From Actinomycetota bacterium (GTDB taxonomy: Bacteria > Actinomycetota > Thermoleophilia > Miltoncostaeales > Miltoncostaeaceae), in the NCBI GenBank assembly GCA_963169235.1, contig CAUJCX010000035.1, positions 186,001 to 250,000 on the forward strand: a stretch of DNA of 64,000 nucleotides, in the 5' to 3' direction. Made by a program: the position numbers and the translations under genes. Positions 28,332 through 37,420 of this stretch are shown in pieces; position 1 is the stretch's first letter, and each line of letters opens with the position of its first letter. Below the pieces are notes generated by a model. That model made no database searches and was not told the origin of the DNA. It was given only the letters and a program-made list of their open reading frames with translations.

Positions 28332-30728
28332 GTGACGCCGCCCGACCGACTGGACGAATACCGTCGCCGCCGTGACCCGGCGGCGACGAACGAGCCGTTC
28401 ACCGGCGACGTCCCCGACGCCTCGGGGGCGGCGCGGTTCGTGGTGCAGCGCCACGACGCCCGCGCCCTCCACTTCGACCTGCGCCTCGAGCACGACGGCG
28501 CCCTGGCGTCGTGGGCCGTGCCGAAGGGCGTCCCCCTGCGCCACGGCGTCAAGCGCCTCGCGGTCGAGACCGAGGACCACCCGCTGGCCTACCTGACGTT
28601 CGCCGGGACGATCCCCGAGGGCCAGTACGGCGCCGGCCGCATGACCGTCTGGGACCACGGCACGCTCGACGTGGTGTCGTGGGACGCGCGCGAGATCAAG
28701 GTGGTGCTGCACGGCGGCGTCGTCGACGGCGAGTACCACCTGGTGGCCACCGGCGAACGGTCCGGCAAGCGGCAGTGGCTGCTGTTCCGCGCCAAGGCGG
28801 CGCCACCGGGCCCGGACGACCCCGCGCCCGCGTTCCGGCGCATGCGGCCGATGCTGGCGACGCTGCGCGACGCGCCGTTCGACGACGACGGATGGCTGTT
28901 CGAGGTGAAGTGGGACGGGTACCGCACGCTGTGCCTGGTCACCGGGGACGGGGCCGAGCTGCGTTCGCGCACCGGGCGGGACGTGACCGGCGACTACCCG
29001 GAGCTCTCGCCGCTGCGCCGCGGTCTCCTGTGCCAGGAGGCGCTGCTCGACGGCGAGCTGTGCGTGCTCGACGACGAGGGCCGCGCCGTGTTCTCGCGCA
29101 TGCAGAACCACGATGGCGACGTGGTGCTGGTGGCGTTCGACCTGCTGTACCTCGACGGGCGGTGGCTGCTGGACACGCCGCTGCGCGAACGCCGCCGGCT
29201 GCTGGCGCAGGTGGTCAGCCCCGACCATCCGGGCCTGGTGATCGCCCCCGATCACGTCGCGGGGCAGGGCACGGGGCTGTTCGCGTCGGTGGCCGCCCGC
29301 GGCGTCGAGGGCATCGTGGCCAAGCGGGCCGGTTCGGCGTACGTCCCCGGCGCCCGCTCGGCCGACTGGCGCAAGGTGAAGTCGCGCGCCGAGGAGGCGT
29401 TCCTCATCGGGGGCTGGACCACGGGGGAGGGATCCCGCCGCGACCTGTTCGGCGCCCTGCTGGTGGGGCGACCCGCCGAGGGTGGCGGCCTGGAGTTCGC
29501 CGGGGCGGTGGGGTCGGGCCTCGACGAGGCCACCATGCGGCGCCTGTCCGCGGCCATGCGCGCGGCCGAGACGCCCGAGAGCCCGTTCGGCCGCGTCGCG
29601 GGCGTGCGCGGCACCCCGCACTACTGCACGCCCACCATGTGGGCGCGGGTGGCGTACGCCGAGGTGACCCCGGACGGGCGCCTGCGCGCTCCGGTGTACC
29701 GGGGGCTGGCCGACGGCCCGGACGATGGCGCGGACGCGGTGCCCGCCGCGGCCCCGGGGGCCGGCGACACCGAGTCCGCGGAGGTGCCGGCCGCGTCCCC
29801 CGCCCAGGCGGGTGTCGCCCCGGACGACGACCGGCGGATACTTGCCGACGGCGACCGCCGCGTCACGCTGACCAACCTCGGCAAGCTCTACTGGCCGCGC
29901 GAGGGCGTCACGAAGGGTGACCTCGTCGACCACTACCTGGCCGTCGCGCCGTGGCTGGTGCCGCACCTGGCCGGTCGGCCCATGATCCTGAAGCGCTACC
30001 CCAACGGGGTGGACGCCCCGTCGTTCTTCCAGCACAACGCGCCCGACAACACGCCGCCCTGGATGGACACGGTCCAGCTGGGTCGCAGCCCCACGTCGGG
30101 CGAGTCGAACCGCTATCTGATGGTCAACGACCCGCTGTCGCTGGCGTGGGTGGCCAACCTGGGCTGCATCGACCTCAACCCGTGGCAGAGCCTCGCCGCG
30201 ACGCCCGACGATGCCACGCACGTGCTGTTCGACGTCGACCCGCCCGAGGGCATGCCGTTCGACGCCGTGGTGGAGGCGGCGCTGGCGGTGCGCGAGGCGT
30301 TGGTGGCCACCGGCCTGCGGGGATACCCCAAGACGTCCGGCGGCAAGGGCCTGCACGTGTTCGTGCCGGTGCTGCCCGGCACGCCGTTCGCGCTCACGCG
30401 GGCGTTCGCCCAGACCGTCGGCGAGCACCTGGCCGCGACGCACCCCGACCTGCTCACCACCAGCCTGCCCAAGCGCGGCCGGCTCGGGCGCATCTACCTG
30501 GACGCCAACCAGAACGGGCGCGGGCGCAGCATCGCGAGCGTCTACTCGCTGCGGCCGCGGCCGGGCGCGCCGGTGTCGACGCCCCTGGAGTGGGACGAGG
30601 TGCGGCCGGGCCTCGACCCGCGGCAGTTCACGGCCCCGGTGGTCGCGGCCCGCCTGGCGGCCCGCGGCGACCTGTTCGCGCCCGTGCTGGACGACCCACA
30701 GGACCTCGCGGCGGCCGTCGGCGGATGA
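28332..30728 (+). CDS. ligD: Multifunctional ATP-dependent DNA ligase LigD (phosphoesterase-ligase-polymerase)
   Basis: LigD repairs double-strand breaks by end joining with Ku. The 798-residue protein has domains in the order 3'-phosphoesterase (about 8-155; FVVQRHDARALHFDLRLEH), ligase (about 165-460; catalytic lysine near 193 in EVKWDGYRTL, EGIVAKR), an acidic linker, then primase-polymerase (about 500-798; TLTNLGKLYWPREGVTKGDL, VLFDVDPPEG, YPKTSGGKGLHVFVPV). This order matches the Pseudomonas type and differs from mycobacteria (polymerase first). The GTG at 28332 lies 6 nt after GATACT. No ku gene is in the window. Confidence 0.94.
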   Translation: MTPPDRLDEYRRRRDPAATNEPFTGDVPDASGAARFVVQRHDARALHFDLRLEHDGALASWAVPKGVPLRHGVKRLAVETEDHPLAYLTFAGTIPEGQYGAGRMTVWDHGTLDVVSWDAREIKVVLHGGVVDGEYHLVATGERSGKRQWLLFRAKAAPPGPDDPAPAFRRMRPMLATLRDAPFDDDGWLFEVKWDGYRTLCLVTGDGAELRSRTGRDVTGDYPELSPLRRGLLCQEALLDGELCVLDDEGRAVFSRMQNHDGDVVLVAFDLLYLDGRWLLDTPLRERRRLLAQVVSPDHPGLVIAPDHVAGQGTGLFASVAARGVEGIVAKRAGSAYVPGARSADWRKVKSRAEEAFLIGGWTTGEGSRRDLFGALLVGRPAEGGGLEFAGAVGSGLDEATMRRLSAAMRAAETPESPFGRVAGVRGTPHYCTPTMWARVAYAEVTPDGRLRAPVYRGLADGPDDGADAVPAAAPGAGDTESAEVPAASPAQAGVAPDDDRRILADGDRRVTLTNLGKLYWPREGVTKGDLVDHYLAVAPWLVPHLAGRPMILKRYPNGVDAPSFFQHNAPDNTPPWMDTVQLGRSPTSGESNRYLMVNDPLSLAWVANLGCIDLNPWQSLAATPDDATHVLFDVDPPEGMPFDAVVEAALAVREALVATGLRGYPKTSGGKGLHVFVPVLPGTPFALTRAFAQTVGEHLAATHPDLLTTSLPKRGRLGRIYLDANQNGRGRSIASVYSLRPRPGAPVSTPLEWDEVRPGLDPRQFTAPVVAARLAARGDLFAPVLDDPQDLAAAVGG

Positions 30729-30802
30729 CGGCGCCGGCGGCGCCGCGACGAATCGCGGCCCGCAAGTAGGGGACTCGGCAACCGCGGCGAACCATCAGCA
30801 CT

Positions 30803-31651
30803 GTGACCCCTTCCGATATTCACTCCCTGCGCGACCGCCTGCGCCGCGACTATCCGAGGTTCAGTCCCGCCCAGCAGGCCCTCGCGCGTTACGTCGCCGA
30901 CCACCTGGCCGACCTGCCCGTGATGTCCGCCCACGAGGTCGCCCGGGCCGCGCACTGCAGCCCCGCGACCGTGGTGCGGTTCGCGCAGGCCCTCGGCTAT
31001 GGCGGCTACCCCGACATGCAGCAGCTGGTGCGCCGCGCGCAGCGGCCGTGGCTGCCCGCCGGGCCGGGCGAGGCCGGCGTGGGCATGTTCGGCGGCGGCG
31101 ACACGGTGCGCGCCCACCTGGCCGCCGAGCGCCACGCCCTGGACGCCACCGCGGACCGCCTGGGGCGGCGCGGCCTGACGCCGCTGGCCCAGGCCCTCGC
31201 CGGGCGCCGGCCCGTGATCGTCGCCGGTGACGGGCACGCGCGGGCTGTGATGACCGTGCTGGCCGAGCGCATGTCGCAGCTCGACATCCCCGTGGCCGTC
31301 GTCGGCTCGCTCGACCCCCGCGACCGCGCCTGGCTCACCGGCATCGCGCCGACGTCGGCCGTCGTGGCCGTCGGCATCGGCCGGGAGCCCCGCATCGCCC
31401 AGGCCGCCGTGCGCGCCGGAGACGACGCGGGCGTGCCGGTGGTGGCGCTCATCGACTCGAGCCTGTCGCCCATGGCGGGGCTGCCCCTGGCCCGCGTGGT
31501 GCCCGCCGACGTGCGGGCGGGATCACCCAGCGTGGTCGCGATGGTGGCGGTGGCGCAGGCCCTGTGCGGCATCCTCGAGGCCTCGTCGCGGCCCGCCGCC
31601 GCGCCCATGACCAACGGCGAGGTGCCGGCGCTCACCACGATGACCGCCTGA
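30803..31651 (+). CDS. RpiR/MurR-family transcriptional regulator
   Basis: The 282-residue protein has an N-terminal RpiR helix-turn-helix ([52 protein letters not shown]) and a C-terminal SIS domain (about 110-260) that normally binds a phosphosugar. The SIS domain is divergent: its ligand strands are [12 protein letters not shown] and [13 protein letters not shown] instead of the usual GxGxS motifs, so the ligand may differ. It does not adjoin a sugar operon; pdxS follows. There is no clear ribosome site at the GTG, and the regulated genes are unknown. Confidence 0.8.
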   Translation: MTPSDIHSLRDRLRRDYPRFSPAQQALARYVADHLADLPVMSAHEVARAAHCSPATVVRFAQALGYGGYPDMQQLVRRAQRPWLPAGPGEAGVGMFGGGDTVRAHLAAERHALDATADRLGRRGLTPLAQALAGRRPVIVAGDGHARAVMTVLAERMSQLDIPVAVVGSLDPRDRAWLTGIAPTSAVVAVGIGREPRIAQAAVRAGDDAGVPVVALIDSSLSPMAGLPLARVVPADVRAGSPSVVAMVAVAQALCGILEASSRPAAAPMTNGEVPALTTMTA

Positions 31652-31682
31652 CCCGGGAAGGGCAGCCCGCGGCCATCCCCCG

Positions 31683-31688
31683 ATAAGC
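31683..31688 (+). promoter_or_regulatory. -10 element TAAGCT of the pdxST-yebC-ruvCAB unit
   Basis: It lies 37 nt before the pdxS GTG, which has its own GAGGAG site. No LexA box was seen here. Confidence 0.4.
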
Positions 31689-31724
31689 TGGCGGGACGGA
31701 GTCTCACCAGCACGAGGAGCCAGC

Positions 31725-32624
31725 GTGGCGCAGGACGGAAACGGGCAGGTCGGCACCCCCCGCGTGAAGGCGGGGCTGGCGCAGATGCTGAAGGGCGGCG
31801 TCATCATGGACGTCACCACACCCGACCAGGCCAAGGTGGCCGAGGAGGCGGGTGCCGCCGCCGTCATGGCGCTCGAGCGCATCCCCGCCGACATCCGCAA
31901 GGACGGCGGCGTGTCCCGCATGAGCGACCCCGAGATGATCCGGGGCATCCAGGAGGCCGTCACCATCCCGGTGATGGCCAAGTGCCGCATCGGCCACTTC
32001 GTCGAGGCGCAGGTGCTGCAGTCGCTCGAGGTGGACTACATCGACGAGTCCGAGGTGCTGACGCCCGCCGACGAGGCCAACCACGTCGACAAGCACGCGT
32101 TCACCATCCCGTTCGTGTGCGGTGCCACCGACCTGGGCGAGGCGCTGCGGCGCATCACCGAGGGCGCGGCGATGATCCGCTCCAAGGGCGAGGCGGGCAC
32201 CGGCAACGTGGTGGAGGCCGTGCGCCACATGCGCTCCATCCTGGGCGGCATCCGCCGCCTCACCACCCTGTCGGGCGAGGAGCTGTACGCCGCGGCCAAG
32301 GAACTGCGCGCGCCGTACGAGTTGGTCGCGCAGGTGGCCCGCGACGGGCGCCTGCCCGTGGTGCTCTTCACCGCCGGCGGCATCGCGACCCCCGCGGACG
32401 CCGCGCTGATGATGCAGCTGGGCGCCGAGGGCGTGTTCGTCGGCTCCGGCATCTTCAGCTCCGGCGACCCGGCGGCCCGGGCCCGCGCGATCGTCGAGGC
32501 CACGCGCCACTTCGACGACCCCGCCGTGATCGCCCGCGTCTCCACCAGCCTGGGGCCGGCGATGGTCGGCATCGAGATGGACACGCTGGCGCCGGAGGCC
32601 CTGCTGCACACGCGAGGCCTGTGA
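31725..32624 (+). CDS. pdxS: Pyridoxal 5'-phosphate synthase, PdxS (lyase) subunit
   Basis: PdxS makes PLP from ribose 5-phosphate, glyceraldehyde 3-phosphate and ammonia delivered by PdxT. The 299-residue TIM-barrel protein shows the start [18 protein letters not shown] (the imine-forming lysine is a little later), [12 protein letters not shown]-like [13 protein letters not shown], the second-site lysine in [13 protein letters not shown], DEADHxxKxxF as [17 protein letters not shown], and [19 protein letters not shown]. All is as usual. pdxT follows with a four-base overlap. Confidence 0.95.
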   Translation: MAQDGNGQVGTPRVKAGLAQMLKGGVIMDVTTPDQAKVAEEAGAAAVMALERIPADIRKDGGVSRMSDPEMIRGIQEAVTIPVMAKCRIGHFVEAQVLQSLEVDYIDESEVLTPADEANHVDKHAFTIPFVCGATDLGEALRRITEGAAMIRSKGEAGTGNVVEAVRHMRSILGGIRRLTTLSGEELYAAAKELRAPYELVAQVARDGRLPVVLFTAGGIATPADAALMMQLGAEGVFVGSGIFSSGDPAARARAIVEATRHFDDPAVIARVSTSLGPAMVGIEMDTLAPEALLHTRGL

Positions 32625-33274
32625 CGCACGGGCCGCTCGCCCGCCCCGTCGTGGGGGTGCTGTCGGTGCACGGTGCCGTCGCCGAGCATCTGGACGCGCT
32701 GCGCCGCGTGGGGGCCGACGCCCGCCCCGTGGGCGACGTCGACGGCCTGGGGCGCGTCGACGGCCTGGTGATCCCGGGCGGCGAGAGCACCGTGCTGCGA
32801 CTTGCGGCCGGCGACGACCTGCTGGCCGCGCTGCGGCGCCGCGTGGCGGCCGGGCTGCCGACGTTCGGCACGTGCGCCGGCCTGATCGCCCTGGCGCGCG
32901 ACATCGACGGTGGCGAGGAGCCCATCACGGGCGTGCTGGACGTCGCCGTGAACCGCAACGGCTATGGCCGCCAGGTGGCCTCGTGCGAGGCTGCGGTGCG
33001 GTACCTGCCCCCGTTCGACACCGACGGCGACGGCCTGGGGGTGTTCATCCGGGCGCCGCGCATCACGCGCGTGGGCGCGGACGTGGACGTGGTGGCCACG
33101 TGGGGCGACGACCCCGTGGCGGTACGCCAGGGCGACGTGCTCGCCACGGCGTACCACCCCGAGCTCACCGACGACGAGCGCCTGCACCGCTGGATCGTCG
33201 ACCGGGCGCGGGCCTATCATCGTGACAACGGCAACGAGGACAGAGGGGAGGGGCGCCGTGTCGGGGCACAGTAA
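32621..33274 (+). CDS. pdxT: Pyridoxal 5'-phosphate synthase, PdxT (glutaminase) subunit
   Basis: PdxT hydrolyses glutamine and channels ammonia to PdxS. The 217-residue product has the class I amidotransferase parts: [13 protein letters not shown] (family VLALQGAV), the oxyanion motif IPGGEST, the nucleophile cysteine in FGTCAGLI, and the His-Glu pair in AYHPELTDD. The tail is about 20 residues longer than usual and charged, and its last 17 bp overlap the yebC start. The GTG overlaps the pdxS stop (GTGA), so the subunits are coupled. Confidence 0.93.
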   Translation: MTHGPLARPVVGVLSVHGAVAEHLDALRRVGADARPVGDVDGLGRVDGLVIPGGESTVLRLAAGDDLLAALRRRVAAGLPTFGTCAGLIALARDIDGGEEPITGVLDVAVNRNGYGRQVASCEAAVRYLPPFDTDGDGLGVFIRAPRITRVGADVDVVATWGDDPVAVRQGDVLATAYHPELTDDERLHRWIVDRARAYHRDNGNEDRGEGRRVGAQ

Positions 33275-34007
33275 ATGGGCGACCATCAAGCGCAAGAAGG
33301 GCGCGGCCGACGCGAAGCGAGGCCAGCTCTTCTCCAAGCTGTCGCGGGCGATCATCGTGGCGGCCAAGGAGGGGGGAGCGGACCCCGACGCCAACGCGGC
33401 GCTGTCCGCGGCCATCCAGAAGGCGCGCGACAACTCGATGCCCAAGGACAACATCGACCGCGCCATCCAGCGCGGTGCGGGCTCGGGCGACGGTGAGGCG
33501 TACGAGGCGATGCTGTACGAGGGCTACGGCCCCGGCGGCGTGGCCGTGCTGCTGAGCATCCTCACCGACAACAAGAACCGCACGGCGGCCGACGTGCGCC
33601 ACATCTTCACCAAGCACGGCGGCTCGCTGGGCACGCCGGGAACGGTGGCGTGGCAGTTCGACCGCAAGGGCGTGCTGGTCATCGAGGCCGAGGGCGTCGA
33701 CGAGGACGCCATCATGGAGGCCGCCGTGGAGGGCGGCGCCGAGGACGTGCAGCTCGACGGCTCGGCGTGGCAGATCACCACCGACCCGTCCGACCTCATG
33801 GCGGTGCGCGAGGCGGTGGAGGGCGCGGGGTTCACCGCCGCGTCGGCCGACCTCACCATGATCCCGCAGAACACCGTGGCCCTCGAGGAGGGCGACGCGC
33901 GCAAGGTGCTGCGGCTCATCGACGCGCTCGAGGACTGCGACGACGTGCAGGACGTGTACGCCAACTTCGACATCTCCGAGGAGATGCTGGAGGCCGTCGC
34001 GGGATGA
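33258..34007 (+). CDS. yebC: YebC/PmpR-family protein
   Basis: The 249-residue product has the usual start [20 protein letters not shown], then RAGGxDPxxN-like KEGGADPDANAALSAAIQKA, the middle GYGPGGVAVLLSILTDNKNR, and the end DDVQDVYANFDI. The family was annotated as transcriptional regulators, but recent work links it to relief of ribosome stalling; which applies here is open. The GTG at 33258 has a GGGGAGG site inside the end of pdxT. It sits before ruvC, as in many bacteria, with a four-base overlap. Confidence 0.93.
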   Translation: MSGHSKWATIKRKKGAADAKRGQLFSKLSRAIIVAAKEGGADPDANAALSAAIQKARDNSMPKDNIDRAIQRGAGSGDGEAYEAMLYEGYGPGGVAVLLSILTDNKNRTAADVRHIFTKHGGSLGTPGTVAWQFDRKGVLVIEAEGVDEDAIMEAAVEGGAEDVQLDGSAWQITTDPSDLMAVREAVEGAGFTAASADLTMIPQNTVALEEGDARKVLRLIDALEDCDDVQDVYANFDISEEMLEAVAG

Positions 34008-34492
34008 TCCTCGGCGTCGACCCGGGGCTGGCCTCCACGGGATATGCCGTGGTGGGCGGCTCCCCGGGTCGGCCCCGGGTGGAGGCGTGGGGCGTCATCA
34101 CCACCGCGCCCGCCACCCCGCACGCCCGCCGGCTGCGCGAGATCCACGACCGCCTCACCGAGGTCGCGCTCGGGCACGGCGTCACCGGCGCCGCGATCGA
34201 GTCGTGGTACATCCACAAGCACTCCACGTCGGCCATGGGCATGGCCGAGGCCCGGGGCGCCGCCCAGGTGGCGCTCGCCCTGGCCGACATCGACGTCACC
34301 GAGTACTCGCCCAACACGGTCAAGCAGGCGGTGACGGGGTCCGGCCGGGCCGACAAGCAGCAGGTGCGCGTGATGGTGCACCGGCTCACGGGCGTCGACG
34401 CCCGCAGCGACCACGCGGCCGACGCCATCGCCATCGCGGTGTGCCATCTGTCCACGCAGGCGTTCGCGGGGGCCGTCCGCCGCGCGCGGTAG
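34004..34492 (+). CDS. ruvC: Holliday junction resolvase RuvC
   Basis: RuvC cuts four-way junctions after RuvAB migration. The 162-residue protein has the acidic catalytic residues D6 (ILGVDPGLASTGYAV), E66 (AAIESWYIHK), D136 and D140 (ARSDHAADAIAIA). The usual family tyrosine/phenylalanine of the (A/I)xExxF motif is tryptophan-tyrosine here. The ATG overlaps the yebC stop (ATGA), so it depends on the upstream transcript. Confidence 0.93.
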   Translation: MILGVDPGLASTGYAVVGGSPGRPRVEAWGVITTAPATPHARRLREIHDRLTEVALGHGVTGAAIESWYIHKHSTSAMGMAEARGAAQVALALADIDVTEYSPNTVKQAVTGSGRADKQQVRVMVHRLTGVDARSDHAADAIAIAVCHLSTQAFAGAVRRAR

Positions 34493-34506
34493 CCTGGGCG
34501 ACCGTG
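34490..34506 (+). promoter_or_regulatory. Possible internal promoter before ruvA
   Basis: The ruvC stop codon begins a TAGCCT element (34490-34495), 8 nt before the ruvA GTG. There is no ribosome site, so ruvAB may also be expressed from a near-leaderless transcript. Confidence 0.35.
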
Positions 34507-35109
34507 ATCCGTTCGCTGAAGGGCCTCCTGGCCTCCGTGGGGCCGGACGCCGCCGTCGTCGACGTGGCCGGCGTGGGCCTGTTGGTGCACGTCTCGGCGC
34601 AGACGCTGGGGACGCTGCCGTCGCCGGGCGCCCCCGTGGCCCTGGCCACGCACCTGGTGGTGCGCGAGGACGCGCTCGACCTGTACGGGTTCGGGTCGGA
34701 CGAGGAGCGCGAGCTCTTCCTGGCGTTCGTGGGCGTCAGCGGGGTCGGCCCGCGGCTGGCGCTGGCCCTCTGCGGTCTCGACCGTCCCGACGCGCTGCGC
34801 CACGCCCTCGCGGTGGGCGACGTGGCCCACCTGCAGCGGGCGCCGGGCGTGGGCAAGCGCACGGCCGAACGCCTGGTGGTCGAGCTGCGCGACCGGGTCG
34901 GCGCCCTCGCCACCATCGCGACACCACCCGGGGCGCGGCCCGCGGCCGGTGCGGGCGTGGGGGCCGGGCCCATGGCCGACGCACGCGAGGGCCTCATCGC
35001 GCTGGGCTTCGGGGCCGACGAGGCCGCGTACGCCCTGCGTGACGCGCCGGACGACCTGGACGCGGCCGCGCTGGTGCGGCACGGCCTCACCCGCCTGAGG
35101 CGCGGATGA
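34504..35109 (+). CDS. ruvA: Holliday junction DNA helicase subunit RuvA
   Basis: RuvA binds the junction as a tetramer and loads RuvB. The 201-residue protein has the N-terminal OB domain ([20 protein letters not shown]), the helix-hairpin-helix motifs ([15 protein letters not shown] and [19 protein letters not shown]), an Ala/Gly/Pro-rich linker (about 140-156), and the C-terminal three-helix domain that contacts RuvB ([18 protein letters not shown]). It is separated from ruvC by 11 bp and overlaps ruvB. Confidence 0.94.
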   Translation: MIRSLKGLLASVGPDAAVVDVAGVGLLVHVSAQTLGTLPSPGAPVALATHLVVREDALDLYGFGSDEERELFLAFVGVSGVGPRLALALCGLDRPDALRHALAVGDVAHLQRAPGVGKRTAERLVVELRDRVGALATIATPPGARPAAGAGVGAGPMADAREGLIALGFGADEAAYALRDAPDDLDAAALVRHGLTRLRRG

Positions 35110-36125
35110 CCGACGAGCGCATCACCGATCCCGACGCCGCGTCCGGCGAAGAGGAGACCGACCGCGCGCTGCGTCCCCGCACGCTCGACGGCTTCGTGGG
35201 GCAGGAGACCGCCCGCCGTCAGCTGGGCATCTTCCTCGAGGCCGCCAAGAACCGCGACGAAGCGCTGGACCACGTTCTCTTAGCCGGGCCCCCCGGCCTG
35301 GGCAAGACGTCGCTGGCGCGCATCGTGGCGAACGAGATGGGCGTCGGCTTCCACCCCACCAGCGGCCCCGTGCTCGAGCGCAAGGGCGACCTGGCGGCCG
35401 TGCTCACCGCGCTCGAGCCGCGCGACGTGCTGTTCGTCGACGAGATCCACCGCCTGGGCCGCGCCATCGAGGAGGTGCTGTACCCCGCGATGGAGGACTA
35501 CGAGATCGACGTGGTGCTGGGCCAGGGGCCCGCGGCCCGCACGCTGCGGCTCGACCTGCCGCCGTTCACCCTGGTGGGCGCCACGACCCGCACGGGCCTC
35601 CTGAGCGCGCCCCTCTTGGGCCGGTTCGGCGTGGTGCAGCGGCTCGACTACTACACCCACGACGACCTGGCGCGCATCGTCACGCGCTCGGGGCGCCTCT
35701 TGGAGCTCGACGTCGACCCCGACGGCGCCGCCGCCATCGCGTCGCGGGCACGAGGCACTCCGCGCATCGTCAACCGCCTGCTGCGGCGGGTGCGCGACGT
35801 CGCCCAGGTGGAGGGCCATCCGCGCGTCACCCACGACGTCGCGATGCGCGCCCTCGACCTGTTGGAGGTCGACGCGCTGGGCCTCGAGGAGATCGACCGC
35901 CGCATCCTGCGCGCCCTGGCCGAGACGTTCGAGGGGCGCCCGGTGGGCCTCGGCACCGTGGCCGACAGCATCGGCGAGGCGCCCGACACCATCGAGGACG
36001 TGTACGAGCCGTACCTGCTGCAGGAGGGCCTCCTGGTGCGCACGCCGCGGGGCCGGGTGGCCACGCCCCGCGCGTACCGCCACCTGGGCCTCGAGCCGCC
36101 CGCCGAGGCGCCCGCGCTGTTCTGA
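35106..36125 (+). CDS. ruvB: Holliday junction branch-migration ATPase RuvB
   Basis: RuvB is the hexameric motor that drives branch migration. The 339-residue chain shows [13 protein letters not shown], Walker [18 protein letters not shown], Walker [10 protein letters not shown], sensor 1 [15 protein letters not shown] with arginine finger GRFG, and the C-terminal winged helix with [17 protein letters not shown]. It is complete. The ATG overlaps the ruvA stop (ATGA). No LexA box was found anywhere in the pdxS-ruvB unit, so SOS control here is not evident, unlike in many bacteria. Confidence 0.95.
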   Translation: MTDERITDPDAASGEEETDRALRPRTLDGFVGQETARRQLGIFLEAAKNRDEALDHVLLAGPPGLGKTSLARIVANEMGVGFHPTSGPVLERKGDLAAVLTALEPRDVLFVDEIHRLGRAIEEVLYPAMEDYEIDVVLGQGPAARTLRLDLPPFTLVGATTRTGLLSAPLLGRFGVVQRLDYYTHDDLARIVTRSGRLLELDVDPDGAAAIASRARGTPRIVNRLLRRVRDVAQVEGHPRVTHDVAMRALDLLEVDALGLEEIDRRILRALAETFEGRPVGLGTVADSIGEAPDTIEDVYEPYLLQEGLLVRTPRGRVATPRAYRHLGLEPPAEAPALF

Positions 36126-36165
36126 CCGCGGCCAGGCGGCCCTCGACGGCGCGGGCGCGGCTGTC

Positions 36166-36180
36166 TAGACTGGTGCCATG
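36166..36180 (+). promoter_or_regulatory. Leaderless promoter of the seven-codon leader peptide and TetR gene
   Basis: TAGACT (36166-36171), 6 nt, then ATG at 36178, the start of a tiny ORF that ends on the TetR start. Confidence 0.5.
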
Positions 36181-36201
36181 GCTGTACGAGGTACATTCTG
36201 A
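36178..36201 (+). CDS. Seven-codon leader peptide (MAVRGTF) ahead of the TetR gene
   Basis: The ATG lies exactly 6 nt after the TAGACT element, the spacing of leaderless starts in this window. The ORF reads MAVRGTF and stops with TGA, whose A is the A of the TetR ATG (TGATG). Translation of the peptide would carry ribosomes onto the regulator. No regulatory codon run is present, so it is more likely a coupling device than an attenuator. The peptide itself is too short to test by similarity. Confidence 0.45.
   Translation: MAVRGTF
36183..36195. promoter_or_regulatory. Inverted repeat TGTAC-GAG-GTACA
   Basis: A perfect 5-bp inverted repeat with a 3-bp centre sits within the leader peptide and overlaps the GAGG ribosome site of the TetR gene. 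It could be an operator for autoregulation or an mRNA hairpin hiding the ribosome site. Confidence 0.4.
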
Positions 36202-36737
36202 TGGCGCGCCGCCGTCCCCCGGGAACGCCCGCGGGCCTGGACGCCGGCCAGGTGGTCGCCGCCGCTCTCGACGTGCTGCGTCGCGACGGCGTCGAGGGGG
36301 TGTCGATGCGCGCGGTCGCGCTGCAGTTGCGGGTCGCGCCCAACGCGTTGTACGGGCATGTGGCCGGCAAGGACGCGCTGCTGGACGCCGTCACGGGTCG
36401 CCTGGTGGACGGCGTGCCCACCGACGACGACGCGGGCTGGCGCTTCCAGCTGCACTGCCTGGCCCACCACGTGTGGAACGCGCTGCGGCCCTATCCCGCG
36501 CTCGCCGCCCGCTTCCTCACGTCGCCGGCCGCGAGCGACGCGGCGCAGGGGGTGCGGGCGCACGCCGACGCGGCCCTGGCCGGCGCCAGGGTACCGGCCG
36601 AACGGCGCGACCCGCTGGTGACCGCGTTGGTGACGCTGGCCGCCGGCCTGGCATGCGCGGGCGAGCGGGCCGACCAGGCGGCGCTGGACGCGGGCCTCGC
36701 GGGCCTACTCGACTCCGTCGCCCGCAGCGCCCACTAG
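36201..36737 (+). CDS. TetR-family transcriptional regulator
   Basis: The 178-residue product has the TetR helix-turn-helix at residues about 15-60: AGQVVAAALDVLRRDGVEGV, SMRAVALQLRVAPNALYGHV, AGKDALLDAV. The tyrosine-glycine-histidine turn matches the TetR/TetR_C type. The ligand half is short (about 110 residues) and Ala/Leu-rich, with ERRDPLVTALVTLAAGLA. No efflux or enzyme gene is divergent from it: ruvB is upstream and a lipoprotein gene converges. The target is unknown; autoregulation is suggested by an inverted repeat at its start. Confidence 0.8.
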   Translation: MARRRPPGTPAGLDAGQVVAAALDVLRRDGVEGVSMRAVALQLRVAPNALYGHVAGKDALLDAVTGRLVDGVPTDDDAGWRFQLHCLAHHVWNALRPYPALAARFLTSPAASDAAQGVRAHADAALAGARVPAERRDPLVTALVTLAAGLACAGERADQAALDAGLAGLLDSVARSAH

Positions 36738-36750
36738 CGCCTACCGCCGG

Positions 36751-37314
36751 TCAGCCCACGTCCACGCGTCCGGGGCCGGGCCAGCCGTTGTCGGGCGCCG
36801 CATCGCGGGTGGCGTCGGCGTCGTCGGCCTGCGCCATCAGCGACACCCGCAGCGGGCCCGGGCCCATGGCGTCCAGCGGCACCGACAGCTCCAGTGAGTT
36901 GCCCGCCGCCCTGCCCGTGATGTCCCGGCCGGGGGAGCCGTCCTGCGGCAGCAGGCGATACAGCCACGTGCCGTCGGACACCTGCCCCATGGCCAGGTAC
37001 GCCCGCTTGCCGTCCTCGATCATCGCGCCGTACGCCATGGCGGGGCCGGCGGGGGCAGGAGGCGCCAGCATCCGCAGCGTGATCTCCAGCGTCGTGTCGG
37101 TGCGCCGTGCGGTGCCGCCCGTGATGTCGGCGGCGGCCAGCGGCACGTCGTCGGTGGCGTCGGTGATCGTGATGACCCCGGAGGCGGATGCGGGAGCGGC
37201 GGCGGTGCCGCCGGTCGTGCCGGACGCCGCCTTCTCGCTGGATCCCGAGCATCCCGCGACCAGCACGACGAGGCCGGTGAGAGCGACGACGATGGCACGG
37301 CGGATGTCGAGCAC
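36751..37314 (-). CDS. Lipoprotein of unknown function
   Basis: The 187-residue protein has a lipoprotein signal: positive start, hydrophobic AIVVALTGLVVLVAG and lipobox LVAGC with the acylated cysteine at residue 22, then a Ser/Gly/Thr/Ala linker. The mature domain (about 48-187) is beta-rich: ITITDATDDVPLAAADITGG, TLEITLRMLAPP, ELSVPLDAMG, PLRVSLMAQADD. This resembles sugar-binding or reelin-like beta-sandwich modules found in surface proteins, but the match is weak. GGAGG stands just before the GTG at 37314. It converges on the TetR gene. Confidence 0.65.
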   Translation of the reverse strand: MLDIRRAIVVALTGLVVLVAGCSGSSEKAASGTTGGTAAAPASASGVITITDATDDVPLAAADITGGTARRTDTTLEITLRMLAPPAPAGPAMAYGAMIEDGKRAYLAMGQVSDGTWLYRLLPQDGSPGRDITGRAAGNSLELSVPLDAMGPGPLRVSLMAQADDADATRDAAPDNGWPGPGRVDVG

Positions 37315-37405
37315 GGAGCCTCCGGAGGCGGGATCGCCGGGATTTCAGCGCACCCGGCGCGGGGATTCAATGTGCAGGGCGCAAAGGTCTGCCGCACCCG
37401 CCCGC

Positions 37406-37420
37406 TAGGTTCACAGAGTG
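37406..37420 (+). promoter_or_regulatory. Leaderless promoter of the LOG-family gene
   Basis: TAGGTT (37406-37411), 6 nt, then GTG at 37418; no ribosome site. Confidence 0.55.

Noticed and set aside
31664-31686. A CCCGATAA motif before pdxS as a sixth sigma28 site
   Set aside because: There is no TCA(A/G) 15 nt upstream (the bases are GGGC). The overlapping TAAGCT fits an ordinary -10 element better.
31725-36125. SOS control of ruvCAB
   Set aside because: I looked for CGAAC-N4-GTTCG ahead of pdxS, yebC, ruvC and ruvA and found none, so I do not claim LexA regulation of this unit.
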